From positions 1 to 20,613 of the IMG/VR virus record IMGVR_UViG_3300028837_001222: a DNA stretch of 20,613 nucleotides, one strand, 5' to 3'. Origin of the DNA: a virus. Numbering within the stretch: the first letter of the stretch is position 1; each line of letters starts with the position of its first letter. Shown here piece by piece: positions 1-6,797 of the stretch. A model generated the notes under the pieces. That model did not search any database and was not told the DNA's origin. It saw only the letters and a list, made by a program, of their open reading frames with translations. Position numbers and translations under genes: made by a program.

Positions 1-873
1 CCATCCATGTAATCCCATCACACGTAATGCTAAACCATTCATCTCAATTCCATATTTCTCTGCTGCTTTAGTAGCTTTGACAGATGGATTAACAATACCT
101 TGAATAGCTAATGCTAAACCTCTTGAGGTCATGTCAAGATGCAAACCATGTCGTGTTGCAGTTGAAAGTGCTGCCATTAATTCTTTAAATTCTATTCCAG
201 CTTGTGCAGCAATTGGAACAACATAACCAAGTGCTTGCTCTAAATCTTGAAATTGAAATTTACCACGTATAACAGATTGAAACAAAATATTAGAAACATC
301 AGTTGCTTGCTCAACTCGCATACCATATGTATTTAAAACAGTTGTAAAAATATCTACAGATGTTCTAATATCAGATAAACCAGCAATACTTGCTTTTGTT
401 GCAGTTGTTAAAAGATTGATAGCATTTTCTGCATCAAACGCAGCAGATAAAATGTCATACATACCCTTAGACATATCACTTGTTGCTTGTCCATACGATA
501 TTGATAAATTCTCTATACCATATGTAAGACGTTCTATTAACGGCAATTGGTCAGCACCTAATATAGTACTAACCTCAGCTATTCTAGTTTCAAATTCACG
601 ATATGCTTTAACAGAATCTTGAATAAACTGTATGAATTTTTGTTGTGCACCCATTACTTGATTTAGCACCAAGTTGTAACCAACGAATCTTAATGCAAGT
701 CCTTTCATTGCTGAACTTTGTGTTTTAGCCCCTGTTGCTCCTCTTGCATGTGCCGCACTCATTTTATTTGTATTATCTCTGATATTGTGCAACTCAGCAT
801 TAACTAGCCTGAGTTCACCGAGAATCATTTTCGCATTAGTTAAATATTGTAGTTCAACTGTTTGTTTTGCCAT
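1..873 (-). CDS. Tail tape measure protein, N-terminal part (runs off the window)
   Basis: I translated this frame from the ATG at 873 and it stays open for 291 codons to the window edge, so the C-terminus is missing. After a helical N-terminus (about 1-75) comes a segment typical of TP901-type phage tape measure proteins: a block around TRIAEVSTILG, then YGQATSDMSKGMYDILSAAF, then DIFTTVLNTYGM and FQDLEQALGYVVPIAAQAGI. In the family this protein sets tail length by spanning the tube lumen and is wrapped by the tail chaperones during assembly. Its start overlaps the stop of the chaperone T frame by one base (TAATG), as expected for coupled translation. The family call is firm; total length and any C-terminal domains cannot be judged. 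Confidence 0.88.
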   Translation of the reverse strand, partial: MAKQTVELQYLTNAKMILGELRLVNAELHNIRDNTNKMSAAHARGATGAKTQSSAMKGLALRFVGYNLVLNQVMGAQQKFIQFIQDSVKAYREFETRIAEVSTILGADQLPLIERLTYGIENLSISYGQATSDMSKGMYDILSAAFDAENAINLLTTATKASIAGLSDIRTSVDIFTTVLNTYGMRVEQATDVSNILFQSVIRGKFQFQDLEQALGYVVPIAAQAGIEFKELMAALSTATRHGLHLDMTSRGLALAIQGIVNPSVKATKAAEKYGIEMNGLALRVMGLHGW

Positions 874-1108
874 TATCTCTGACTTTCCCTTTTAGAAATC
901 ATGTCTTTGGAACTTTGTGGAATGCCCTCTTCTACATATGGTTTTCCACTTTTTATAGAATTACTCTTATTTAAACTTCTAAGAATACTTATGAATCTCC
1001 AATAATCCATATGGAGAATCTCCTGAAAATTTCCCCCTACTTCTAAATAAAGGAAGTTTATAAGTTCTTGGAATCTTTGGAGCTCTTCATCCCAATAGAT
1101 TTTAGTTT
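873..1108 (-). CDS. Tail assembly chaperone, T-frame extension (made by -1 frameshift)
   Basis: In the -1 frame relative to the upstream chaperone gene there is an open frame from 1145 down to a TAA at 873-875. From the probable slip region it adds about 77 residues (starting KIYWDEELQRFQELINFLYL, later MDYWRFISILRSLN and KPYVEEG). The aromatic and charged composition, the position just before the tape measure gene and the frame relation match the lambda G/GT arrangement, in which a minor fraction of ribosomes shift to make a G-T fusion that recruits tape measure and tube subunits. The fusion would be about 190 residues. An internal ATG at 1010 with a GGAG nine bases upstream could alternatively give a short separate T protein of about 45 residues. 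There is no start codon with a ribosome-binding site for the whole T frame, which favours the frameshift. Confidence 0.72.
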
Positions 1109-1450
1109 TTGGAGTGTGCGGGTCTCTAGCTCCTTGCGAAAATCCTTAGAATAAATCCCTTTTCTGCCAGCATCATATACGGCTCTAAACAGATCAATTA
1201 AATCTAGTGGATGCATATGCCTTATTTTTTCCAAAGTACATTCGCCAGTTGTATCTATTGCCGATAAAGTTTCATAGATAACATAGTGTTTAAATTCTTT
1301 TTCCTCTTTATCTTTTGGCATATCTTTCATATCTTCAGCGAGTCTAGCTAATGCTGATTCATGTTTATCAGTTGTCCAATTAGGGATTGCAAAAGCTTTA
1401 CCTTTATTTACAAATGGTAGACTGTAGGGTTTTTTTATTTTTGTTGTCAT
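1058..1450 (-). CDS. Tail assembly chaperone (G-like)
   Basis: A 130-residue, mostly helical, Lys- and Glu-rich protein between the tail tube and tape measure genes, the classical place of the G-type tail chaperone. No motif identifies it; the call rests on position, size and the overlapping -1 frame that continues into a T-like segment. The start is supported by AGAGG eight to nine bases before the ATG at 1450. Residues 73-112 (from LEKIRHMHPLDLIDLFRAVY onward) resemble the helical core of such chaperones. The unshifted product ends with a short polar tail (MKSSKDSKNL). In the family G outnumbers GT and both are lost from the finished tail. Confidence 0.7.
   Translation of the reverse strand: MTTKIKKPYSLPFVNKGKAFAIPNWTTDKHESALARLAEDMKDMPKDKEEKEFKHYVIYETLSAIDTTGECTLEKIRHMHPLDLIDLFRAVYDAGRKGIYSKDFRKELETRTLQKLKSIGMKSSKDSKNL
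1100..1114 (-). promoter_or_regulatory. Probable -1 ribosomal frameshift region in the chaperone gene
   Basis: On the coding strand the zero frame reads CTC CAA AAA CTA AAA TCT (codons 113-118). The shift must occur between the -1 frame stop at 1146-1148 and the zero-frame stop at 1058. Within that interval this stretch has the only A-runs on which a lysine tRNA can re-pair after slipping back one base. It is not a perfect X XXY YYZ heptamer: the P-site codon (CAA or CTA) would mispair after the slip. A weak hairpin (TTGG/CCAA) lies a few bases downstream. The exact slip codon is therefore unresolved. Confidence 0.5.
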
Positions 1451-1470
1451 ATTTTTTCCTCTTTATAATT

Positions 1471-1494
1471 AAAAAATTGGAGGGGATTTCCCTC
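1471..1494 (-). terminator. Hairpin plus T-run after the tail tube gene
   Basis: Read leftward, GAGGG (1494-1490) and CCCTC (1484-1480) form a 5-bp stem with a 5-base loop, followed by CAATTTTTT. It lies just after the tail tube stop at 1503 and before the chaperone start at 1450. It resembles the hairpin after the capsid gene at 6772-6787. It could terminate some transcripts or stabilise the 3' end of the tail tube message while letting some transcription through to the tail genes. Confidence 0.5.
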
Positions 1495-1502
1495 TAAAAT
1501 CT

Positions 1503-2450
1503 TTAGACTGATGGAAATGATACTAAGTTGCTACAAGAAGATGGTTTACATGTGAAAGGTACTGAACTAATCATTGCCTCTCCACCAACATTACCATCAA
1601 CACTTGTACTTTTCCATTCACAAGCGGGCAAAGTTATTCTTGGTACATTTGCTCCTGCATCAATCAAGCCCATGTCAATCACTATTTCAAAGGCTCTGTT
1701 GTTTAATACTTCATCAACATGTAATGCACCACCACCATCAAGAGTAATATCTACGCTACCTTCCACATCCATTTCTCCTTCAATAAGATAGGATTTGTAC
1801 AATGCATCATGGTCAGTATACGGAGTCAACTTGTGGGTTACAGTTAATTCTACTGAATTTGTGATGAAAGCAATATGGTCAGTATTGACAACATGATAAC
1901 CAGTTTTCCGAATTTCCCCCGCAACATTAAATGCTAAATATTCTCCTGTTAATAGACTTGGTGCACTACCAGTTGCAGTTTTACTTGTGACAATAGATCG
2001 TACTTCATAGTCTATTACAACTAAGTACTCCGTATTTTTTGATCCTGTAATTCTAACTGTTGCAGGTTTCATACCATCCATTAAGTAATAGGATACATTG
2101 TCAGCATCAGCACTCATTTTAGTATTAAAACCAACACACATAGAAATAGATTGTAATGAACATGTGCTACTTGCTCTGTCTATTGCATCATCAATTAAGG
2201 TGTCTCCAGCTTGCGGAATATACTCCAAGTGGACTTTTGGCTCATGGGTTTGCTTTAATAGGTGACATGCAAGTGGTGAGCCTATGTCTCGTAATACCTT
2301 GTGTCTATCTCCAGTATCAATTCTTACATTTTGTACTTTACATGATACTGGTAAAGAATTAAGTGATGGTTCTGAAACTGTTCCATAACTATCTTCTATC
2401 CAATACCAACAAGTTCCTTGGAACGGTTGTCCTAATTTATTTAGTGTCAT
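1503..2450 (-). CDS. Major tail tube protein (putative)
   Basis: A 315-residue protein with alternating short beta-strand patterns and no catalytic motif. It sits directly upstream of the chaperone pair and tape measure gene, where the tail tube subunit lies in siphoviruses, and is followed by its own hairpin terminator as expected for a highly expressed gene. No sheath gene precedes it, suggesting a non-contractile tail. It has eight cysteines, including FTCKPSSCSN near the C-terminus. Its ATG overlaps the stop of the HNH gene by four bases (ATGA), so it is probably coupled. Identification is by position and fold-like composition, not by sequence motif. Confidence 0.62.
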   Translation of the reverse strand: MTLNKLGQPFQGTCWYWIEDSYGTVSEPSLNSLPVSCKVQNVRIDTGDRHKVLRDIGSPLACHLLKQTHEPKVHLEYIPQAGDTLIDDAIDRASSTCSLQSISMCVGFNTKMSADADNVSYYLMDGMKPATVRITGSKNTEYLVVIDYEVRSIVTSKTATGSAPSLLTGEYLAFNVAGEIRKTGYHVVNTDHIAFITNSVELTVTHKLTPYTDHDALYKSYLIEGEMDVEGSVDITLDGGGALHVDEVLNNRAFEIVIDMGLIDAGANVPRITLPACEWKSTSVDGNVGGEAMISSVPFTCKPSSCSNLVSFPSV

Positions 2451-2923
2451 AATTTTCTATCCTCCATTATTTTAATTTTTATTGCTTTTTGTTTCTCCAT
2501 AATTTGTTTACACTTATTAATAAATTGTGTTTCTGTTGCAATCATTTTCATTTTATTACATATATTACAACAAGGAACACAGTTATCCAATATATAATCT
2601 TTGTTATTATTTATTCTATCTATACCATTGAAATTTTCTTGTAATTCTCCACAATAATAGCACGGTTGTGATATAATTCCAGCAAACTCATTTATTGTTA
2701 GATTAAACATACGACTCCGTCTTGTTGCTGAATGCTTATACCCATTATATAAACCCTTAATAGATTTATCGTATTTCCTGCTTGTTTGCGGATTATCATG
2801 TCTATATTTTAATGATTCTTTTACTGCACATTTAATACAAACATAGTAATGTTTTGGCTCGAATGATTTGTACCAATTCTTTTTTGGTATTAATTCACAA
2901 TTACATCTTATACAATTTGACAT
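2447..2923 (-). CDS. HNH homing-type endonuclease with N-terminal zinc ribbon
   Basis: With the start at 2923 the protein has 158 residues. A zinc ribbon is formed by C4/C7 and C29/C32 (CIRC and CIKC). The nuclease core follows: CYYC at 88-91, then GIDRINNNKDY (100-110), then LDNCVPCCNICNKMK (112-126), the DRI/DN/CNxxK pattern of phage HNH endonucleases. Such enzymes cut or nick DNA and often spread as free-standing homing genes. I prefer the ATG at 2923 (GGAG eight bases upstream, just after the stop at 2926) over the upstream ATG at 2953, which would overlap the preceding gene by 28 bases. It interrupts the neck-to-tube gene order and overlaps the tail tube start by ATGA. Confidence 0.85.
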   Translation of the reverse strand: MSNCIRCNCELIPKKNWYKSFEPKHYYVCIKCAVKESLKYRHDNPQTSRKYDKSIKGLYNGYKHSATRRSRMFNLTINEFAGIISQPCYYCGELQENFNGIDRINNNKDYILDNCVPCCNICNKMKMIATETQFINKCKQIMEKQKAIKIKIMEDRKL

Positions 2924-2925
2924 GT

Positions 2926-4704
2926 TTAGAGCTCCGTGCAGATGTCGTACCAAAGACAGTATAAAGTTGCTATGTAATGGAACACCACTCTGTGTCCATC
3001 TGTTTCTTCTTCAAGACCATCATCCTCGATATTCATAAAAACTATTCCTTCTGTTATAGATTGATAATAACGAGTTAGGTCATGTAATCTATCTTTTATT
3101 TTTTTGGCAAATTCAGTTCTATCAATATTATCGGTATCTGTAAAGTAGATATGCACCAAGACATAACTTTCCACTTTTCTTGTACTTGCTGCAACATCAT
3201 GCGGTTCATATGTCGTATGTCCAGGGGGTATTTCAAGCTCAATAAATTGCAAATCTGGCAACTGTTCTGATTTAATTTCTTCACTAAGATACATTGGAAG
3301 ATATACTCTATCTCCTTTGGAATCTGTTATATAAATACATTTCTCTAGTTCATCACAATCTTTGTTCACATTCCATAAAGAAACTAGTTGATTACGATAT
3401 GCTTTTCTTGGGTCAAAAGATTCAAATCCACCTGTGACCTCTTCTTTAGTTTTAAACTTCCATATCGGACTTGCTGTGTCATGTGTTCCGCAAGTTGCAT
3501 CATCTTTTGCCACTATTTTCCAGTAGTATGTTTTATCATTATCTAATCCATAAACAGTATAATTTGTATCACCATGATTGCTTAGTATTAACGGTGGTGG
3601 TGATACTGTTCCAAGATATATGTCATATACAAGCGAATCATTTGGATTTGCATCTGCACAATACCATGATAATGTTAAACTTAAATTTTGACCTGTTGCA
3701 TCGTAAACTGGTGTTGGTGTATGTGGTATTATTGGTGGCTCATTTCCAGTTGTAAATGACCATTGTGAACCAGATGTTTCTCCACCTGCATTTTTTGCTA
3801 TTATCTTCCAATAATATAATGTACATGAATCTAAATTATATGGTATTGTATAATCAGATGTTGGGTGGTCTGATTCCACTAATGGTATTGGAATACTTTT
3901 TCCAAAGTAAATATCATAAGTATCTGCATCTGGACAATTCCAATCTAAGTTTTGGTCGTATGAAATACCTGTTGCAGTATCAGCAGGGTCAGGATTACTT
4001 GGTGCAGTTGGTGGGGCTGGTATATCTTGCATTTCTTCTGTTCCAGCACCACCATTCCATCTAAATGTAACTTCTTCTTGGGAAAGTTCTTTATCATAAA
4101 TTACTACTTCATCTAATGTACCATTGAATGGTGCACCAGATGTATAATCCGCAATACGAAAATTAACTGATGTAATTATTGTACCTGTTAACATATTATA
4201 ATATGTTGTGAGTGGTTTATCTATATTATCAACATATATATGAAGTGATGTTGGAACATATCCAGTATCTTTTGTGAAAACTATATGATGCCAAAGACCA
4301 TCGTTATAAAAAGCTGAACCAGTACCAACAATAAGTTTCAATGCTGATGTGGTAGCTACACTAACCCGTATTTCACCATCTGGTCTCATATAAATCATAT
4401 AGCCCCGTGTATTCGCTAAACTAAATTTACTCATAATTACAGTTGATACGCCATAGGAAGTTTTAAACCAACACTCAAGAGAAAATGCATCTGTTCTTTC
4501 AAAACCTGCAATATTACCACAATTAACATATTCATTGATGCCATCAAAATTAAGGCAATTATTTAGTTTACCTACAACCCAATCCCCATCTTCCATGTTA
4601 GCTGTAGTCCCATCTCTACCATGAACAGAGCTATCACTAACTAATACTCCTGAAGATTCATTTAACTTCCAGTGTGCATAAACATTTGGTCTTAGGTCTA
4701 CCAT
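2926..4704 (-). CDS. LamG and Fn3-like decorated neck/tail-terminator-like protein
   Basis: 592 residues in three regions. Residues 5-222 are a LamG/concanavalin-like module: AHWKLNESSG near the start, NFDGINEYVNCG (52-63), FSLECWFKT (74-82), DGLWHHIVFTKD (135-146), YVDN (157-160) and FNGTLDEVVIYDKELSQEEV (193-212). Two Fn3-like repeats follow (about 230-320 and 322-420), each ending in a YYWKI(I/V)AK strand and a W(S/K)F(T/K)T strand. The last part (about 427-592) is alpha/beta and resembles tail terminator or neck proteins: YVLVHIYFTDTDNIDRTEF, a helix KKIKDRLHDL, and a final DGHRVVFHYIATLYCLWYD. Position between the connector and tail tube supports a neck or terminator role for the C-terminus, with a surface-exposed carbohydrate-binding front. 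The fusion is in one unbroken frame. LamG is confident; the C-terminal role is inferred. Confidence 0.75.
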   Translation of the reverse strand: MVDLRPNVYAHWKLNESSGVLVSDSSVHGRDGTTANMEDGDWVVGKLNNCLNFDGINEYVNCGNIAGFERTDAFSLECWFKTSYGVSTVIMSKFSLANTRGYMIYMRPDGEIRVSVATTSALKLIVGTGSAFYNDGLWHHIVFTKDTGYVPTSLHIYVDNIDKPLTTYYNMLTGTIITSVNFRIADYTSGAPFNGTLDEVVIYDKELSQEEVTFRWNGGAGTEEMQDIPAPPTAPSNPDPADTATGISYDQNLDWNCPDADTYDIYFGKSIPIPLVESDHPTSDYTIPYNLDSCTLYYWKIIAKNAGGETSGSQWSFTTGNEPPIIPHTPTPVYDATGQNLSLTLSWYCADANPNDSLVYDIYLGTVSPPPLILSNHGDTNYTVYGLDNDKTYYWKIVAKDDATCGTHDTASPIWKFKTKEEVTGGFESFDPRKAYRNQLVSLWNVNKDCDELEKCIYITDSKGDRVYLPMYLSEEIKSEQLPDLQFIELEIPPGHTTYEPHDVAASTRKVESYVLVHIYFTDTDNIDRTEFAKKIKDRLHDLTRYYQSITEGIVFMNIEDDGLEEETDGHRVVFHYIATLYCLWYDICTEL

Positions 4705-4705
4705 T

Positions 4706-4888
4706 CTAATCCTTCAATTTTATTTCATCCTGCTTAATTTTGTGAATAGAAGATTTTAATTTGGCAATATCATCTGTAAGTTGTTTTATCTTTAATATTT
4801 GTGCTTGTTTTATTTGTAACACTTTAAGTTCTTCTTTTAGCACTACTTTCTGTTTTTCTAAAGCTTTGACTTGTACATCTAAATTCAT
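4706..4888 (-). CDS. Small coiled-coil protein in the neck gene block
   Basis: 60 residues, almost entirely one predicted helix with heptad-like spacing of Leu, Ile and Val between Lys and Glu (for example VKALEKQKVVLKEELKVLQI). Its ATG overlaps the stop of the upstream connector gene by one base (TAATG), and its stop lies one base before the ATG of the LamG protein, so it is almost certainly translated. Function is unknown. The fold would allow it to dimerise or to pair with a neck protein. Confidence 0.65.
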   Translation of the reverse strand: MNLDVQVKALEKQKVVLKEELKVLQIKQAQILKIKQLTDDIAKLKSSIHKIKQDEIKLKD

Positions 4889-5862
4889 TATTTTTCCCCA
4901 GGTAACATTCCAGCCCCAATGACAGGTCTTGATATTCTTCTCATTGCTTTTTTGTAGGCTTTATCCATTCTGTTACGATTATGCAATATGACTACTTTGT
5001 TGGAATGCAAATCAGCCATAGTAGCTTTGTCTAGTTCCGCAAATCTTTCAATACATTTATGGGCTGCTAGAAAAGCCACAGCCGATTTGAAAATAGCCAC
5101 ACTAAAAGTACGCCATTCAGTATAATAGTTTATTTTAACTCCGCAATTAGTACCAGGAATAGGTGCTCCACTTAATTGTGTTATTGTAAGTTTTCCACAT
5201 TTTGCATCAAGGACAGTTATTTTTAATTGATGACAATCTCCATTACTATCTGTCCACAATCCATCTATATCAGTTCCACAAGAAATTTCGCCATATCCAG
5301 TTATTACTCCATCCCCATTAGCATCAGCCAAGGGAGTATTCTTAGTAGCAAAAGTAGTATTTACTCCATCAAATCCTGCACCTGTATTAGGATTACATTG
5401 TGGCGTTTCATTATCTCGATATACATAAACTTCTCTTAATGCCTCAAGATATGCTTCCCAGATAATCATAGCTATATCATGGTCACTTATAGATTTCTTT
5501 GAAGTAATTCCAGAATATCTCCTAACATCATAAATGATATTCCAAGGAAGTATAAAAAATTTATCTTTATATATTACAGTATTTGGTGCAGATGATGCAG
5601 TTACTTTTATTTGATATTCTCCATAAGTTGCATCAACTGGTATAGTATATGAGTAATAGTAAATTCCTACATCAGATTTGGTCATAGAAGCTTCTGATAC
5701 TTCTTCACCCATACAAGGGTTATATATTGTAATTGAAACAGTACTAGGGTCTACATAAGCATTTCCATCTATATTTTTAATTTTAATGACGTAGTAATTC
5801 TTTTCGCTTCTTTCATATATTGCATCTTCATATTTGGTGCAAATAGTATAGAAATTACCCAT
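4888..5862 (-). CDS. Head-tail connector protein with Ig-like N-terminal domain (putative)
   Basis: 324 residues. Residues 20-108 look like a macroglobulin/Ig-type beta domain (YVDPSTVSITIYNP, then GIYYYSYTIPVDATYGEYQI). From about 110 to the end is a mostly helical part (SISDHDIAMIIWEAYLEALR and FKSAVAFLAAHKCIERFAEL) interrupted at about 150-245 by a Gly/Asp/Cys-rich insertion with DANGDGVI. Helical proteins with a central beta insertion are common among gp6/gp15-type adaptors, and the location between capsid and tail tube genes supports this. Eight cysteines are spread along it. Its ATG lies one base after the preceding stop. No decisive motif; other virion roles are possible. Confidence 0.5.
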   Translation of the reverse strand: MGNFYTICTKYEDAIYERSEKNYYVIKIKNIDGNAYVDPSTVSITIYNPCMGEEVSEASMTKSDVGIYYYSYTIPVDATYGEYQIKVTASSAPNTVIYKDKFFILPWNIIYDVRRYSGITSKKSISDHDIAMIIWEAYLEALREVYVYRDNETPQCNPNTGAGFDGVNTTFATKNTPLADANGDGVITGYGEISCGTDIDGLWTDSNGDCHQLKITVLDAKCGKLTITQLSGAPIPGTNCGVKINYYTEWRTFSVAIFKSAVAFLAAHKCIERFAELDKATMADLHSNKVVILHNRNRMDKAYKKAMRRISRPVIGAGMLPGEK

Positions 5863-5863
5863 T

Positions 5864-6604
5864 TTATTTCACCCATTTTCCAAGTTTATGTTGCCATTTA
5901 TAAAGCTCTAATGCATGCACATAAGCTTCAAATTCTAATTCAAGTTCATCCCAAGTTTTCTCAGCGACTTTTAATTTTCCATCACGGATTCTTGCTATGA
6001 ATGCACCTTCAACTTTAATTCCAGTTAACTCTTTAAAAGCCATTGCATAAGCTGCAAGTTGTAGCCAGTATGTCGGATAGAATCCTTTACCTGTTTTCCA
6101 ATCTCCAATGACATAAGCAGGCTTTTCAAATTTTGGTTTACGCCCTCTTACTAAAAAAGGACTTTGCAAAACGCCCTTTGGTGTCTTGACTCTTGGAGGA
6201 CTTTGATATGTTCCTACGAAATCCGCAGTTCCAGCATATCCGTGTTTGTTGCTCCAAAGTCTTTGTTCAAGTCCATCGGGTTTTAATGATGCAGCTTGCT
6301 GAAATTCGTAAAATTTACACATACCTTCTTGAATCTCTAATTCATATCCACCAAGATTGCAATCTTCGCCCTTTAATGTTAATTCAATGAGCTTATGCAT
6401 GTGAATACCTATCGCTTGTCTAGTCTCAAGTATCTGGTTAGCCTTTGCATGTCCTATCCGTTTTATCCAAGCATCTATTCTGTGTTTAGCTATAATACCA
6501 AGTGTTGCTGTTACTCTAAGATATTGTCTACCATTTATGCAATACTCTTTATCAGTAGATTCAAAGTCTTTTGGTACAATAATTTGCCATCTTTTTTGCA
6601 CCAT
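5864..6604 (-). CDS. PD-(D/E)XK nuclease, RecB/Cas4-like
   Basis: 246 residues with the RecB-family nuclease motifs in order: GIHMH (66-70, the GxxxH helix), GTADFVG (125-131, metal-binding D128), VIGDWKTGK (165-173, D168 and K170 of D-x-K) and YWLQLAAYAMA (179-189, the QxxxY helix). It should be a Mg-dependent DNA exonuclease or endonuclease. The four-cysteine iron-sulfur cluster of true Cas4 proteins is not apparent. A Pro/Lys-rich loop (about 134-163) separates the two metal-binding strands. GAGGAG before the ATG at 6604 supports the start. It lies inside the structural operon between the capsid and connector genes, an unusual place for a nuclease; virion or packaging-linked DNA processing is possible. 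Confidence 0.85.
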   Translation of the reverse strand: MVQKRWQIIVPKDFESTDKEYCINGRQYLRVTATLGIIAKHRIDAWIKRIGHAKANQILETRQAIGIHMHKLIELTLKGEDCNLGGYELEIQEGMCKFYEFQQAASLKPDGLEQRLWSNKHGYAGTADFVGTYQSPPRVKTPKGVLQSPFLVRGRKPKFEKPAYVIGDWKTGKGFYPTYWLQLAAYAMAFKELTGIKVEGAFIARIRDGKLKVAEKTWDELELEFEAYVHALELYKWQHKLGKWVK

Positions 6605-6609
6605 AATAT

Positions 6610-6729
6610 TTACTCCTCGAATAATTCATGGTATCGGTCAGGATTATTCTTTATCACAGCTTTTTTAATATGGCTGCTCCAAGGATAAATTGTTATCTCT
6701 TCTCCTGTTATTACATCAAGATATTTCAT
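6610..6729 (-). CDS. 39-residue protein between capsid and nuclease genes
   Basis: A short frame starting MKYLDVITGEEITIYPWSSH and ending NPDRYHELFEE. The regular strand-then-helix pattern, GAGG just before the ATG, and the placement of its last codons over the ribosome-binding site of the nuclease gene all suggest a real gene. Small proteins of this kind often follow the major capsid gene in tailed phages and some act in head completion, but I do not recognise this one. Confidence 0.6.
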   Translation of the reverse strand: MKYLDVITGEEITIYPWSSHIKKAVIKNNPDRYHELFEE

Positions 6730-6767
6730 ATGCCTCAATCAAGTTTATGAGAAATGATTAAAGAATT

Positions 6768-6787
6768 AAAAGAGGGGATTAGCCCTC
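6768..6787 (-). terminator. Hairpin plus T-run after the capsid gene
   Basis: Read leftward, GAGGG (6787-6783) and CCCTC (6776-6772) form a 5-bp stem with a 6-base loop, followed by TTTTAATTC. It starts 11 bases after the capsid gene stop and shares stem sequence and layout with the element after the tail tube gene. It probably terminates part of the transcription or protects the capsid message. Confidence 0.5.
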
Positions 6788-6797
6788 ATTCACTTGT

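Noticed and set aside
3471-4064. Rightward open frames opposite the LamG gene
   Set aside because: They are low-complexity His/Leu/Tyr-rich translations of the antisense strand with no ribosome-binding site; the minus-strand protein has clear domains.
5284-5340. A calcium-binding EF-hand or dockerin in the connector (DANGDGVITGYGEI)
   Set aside because: Only one imperfect loop with the final Glu off by one position, so it is probably just a turn-rich insertion.
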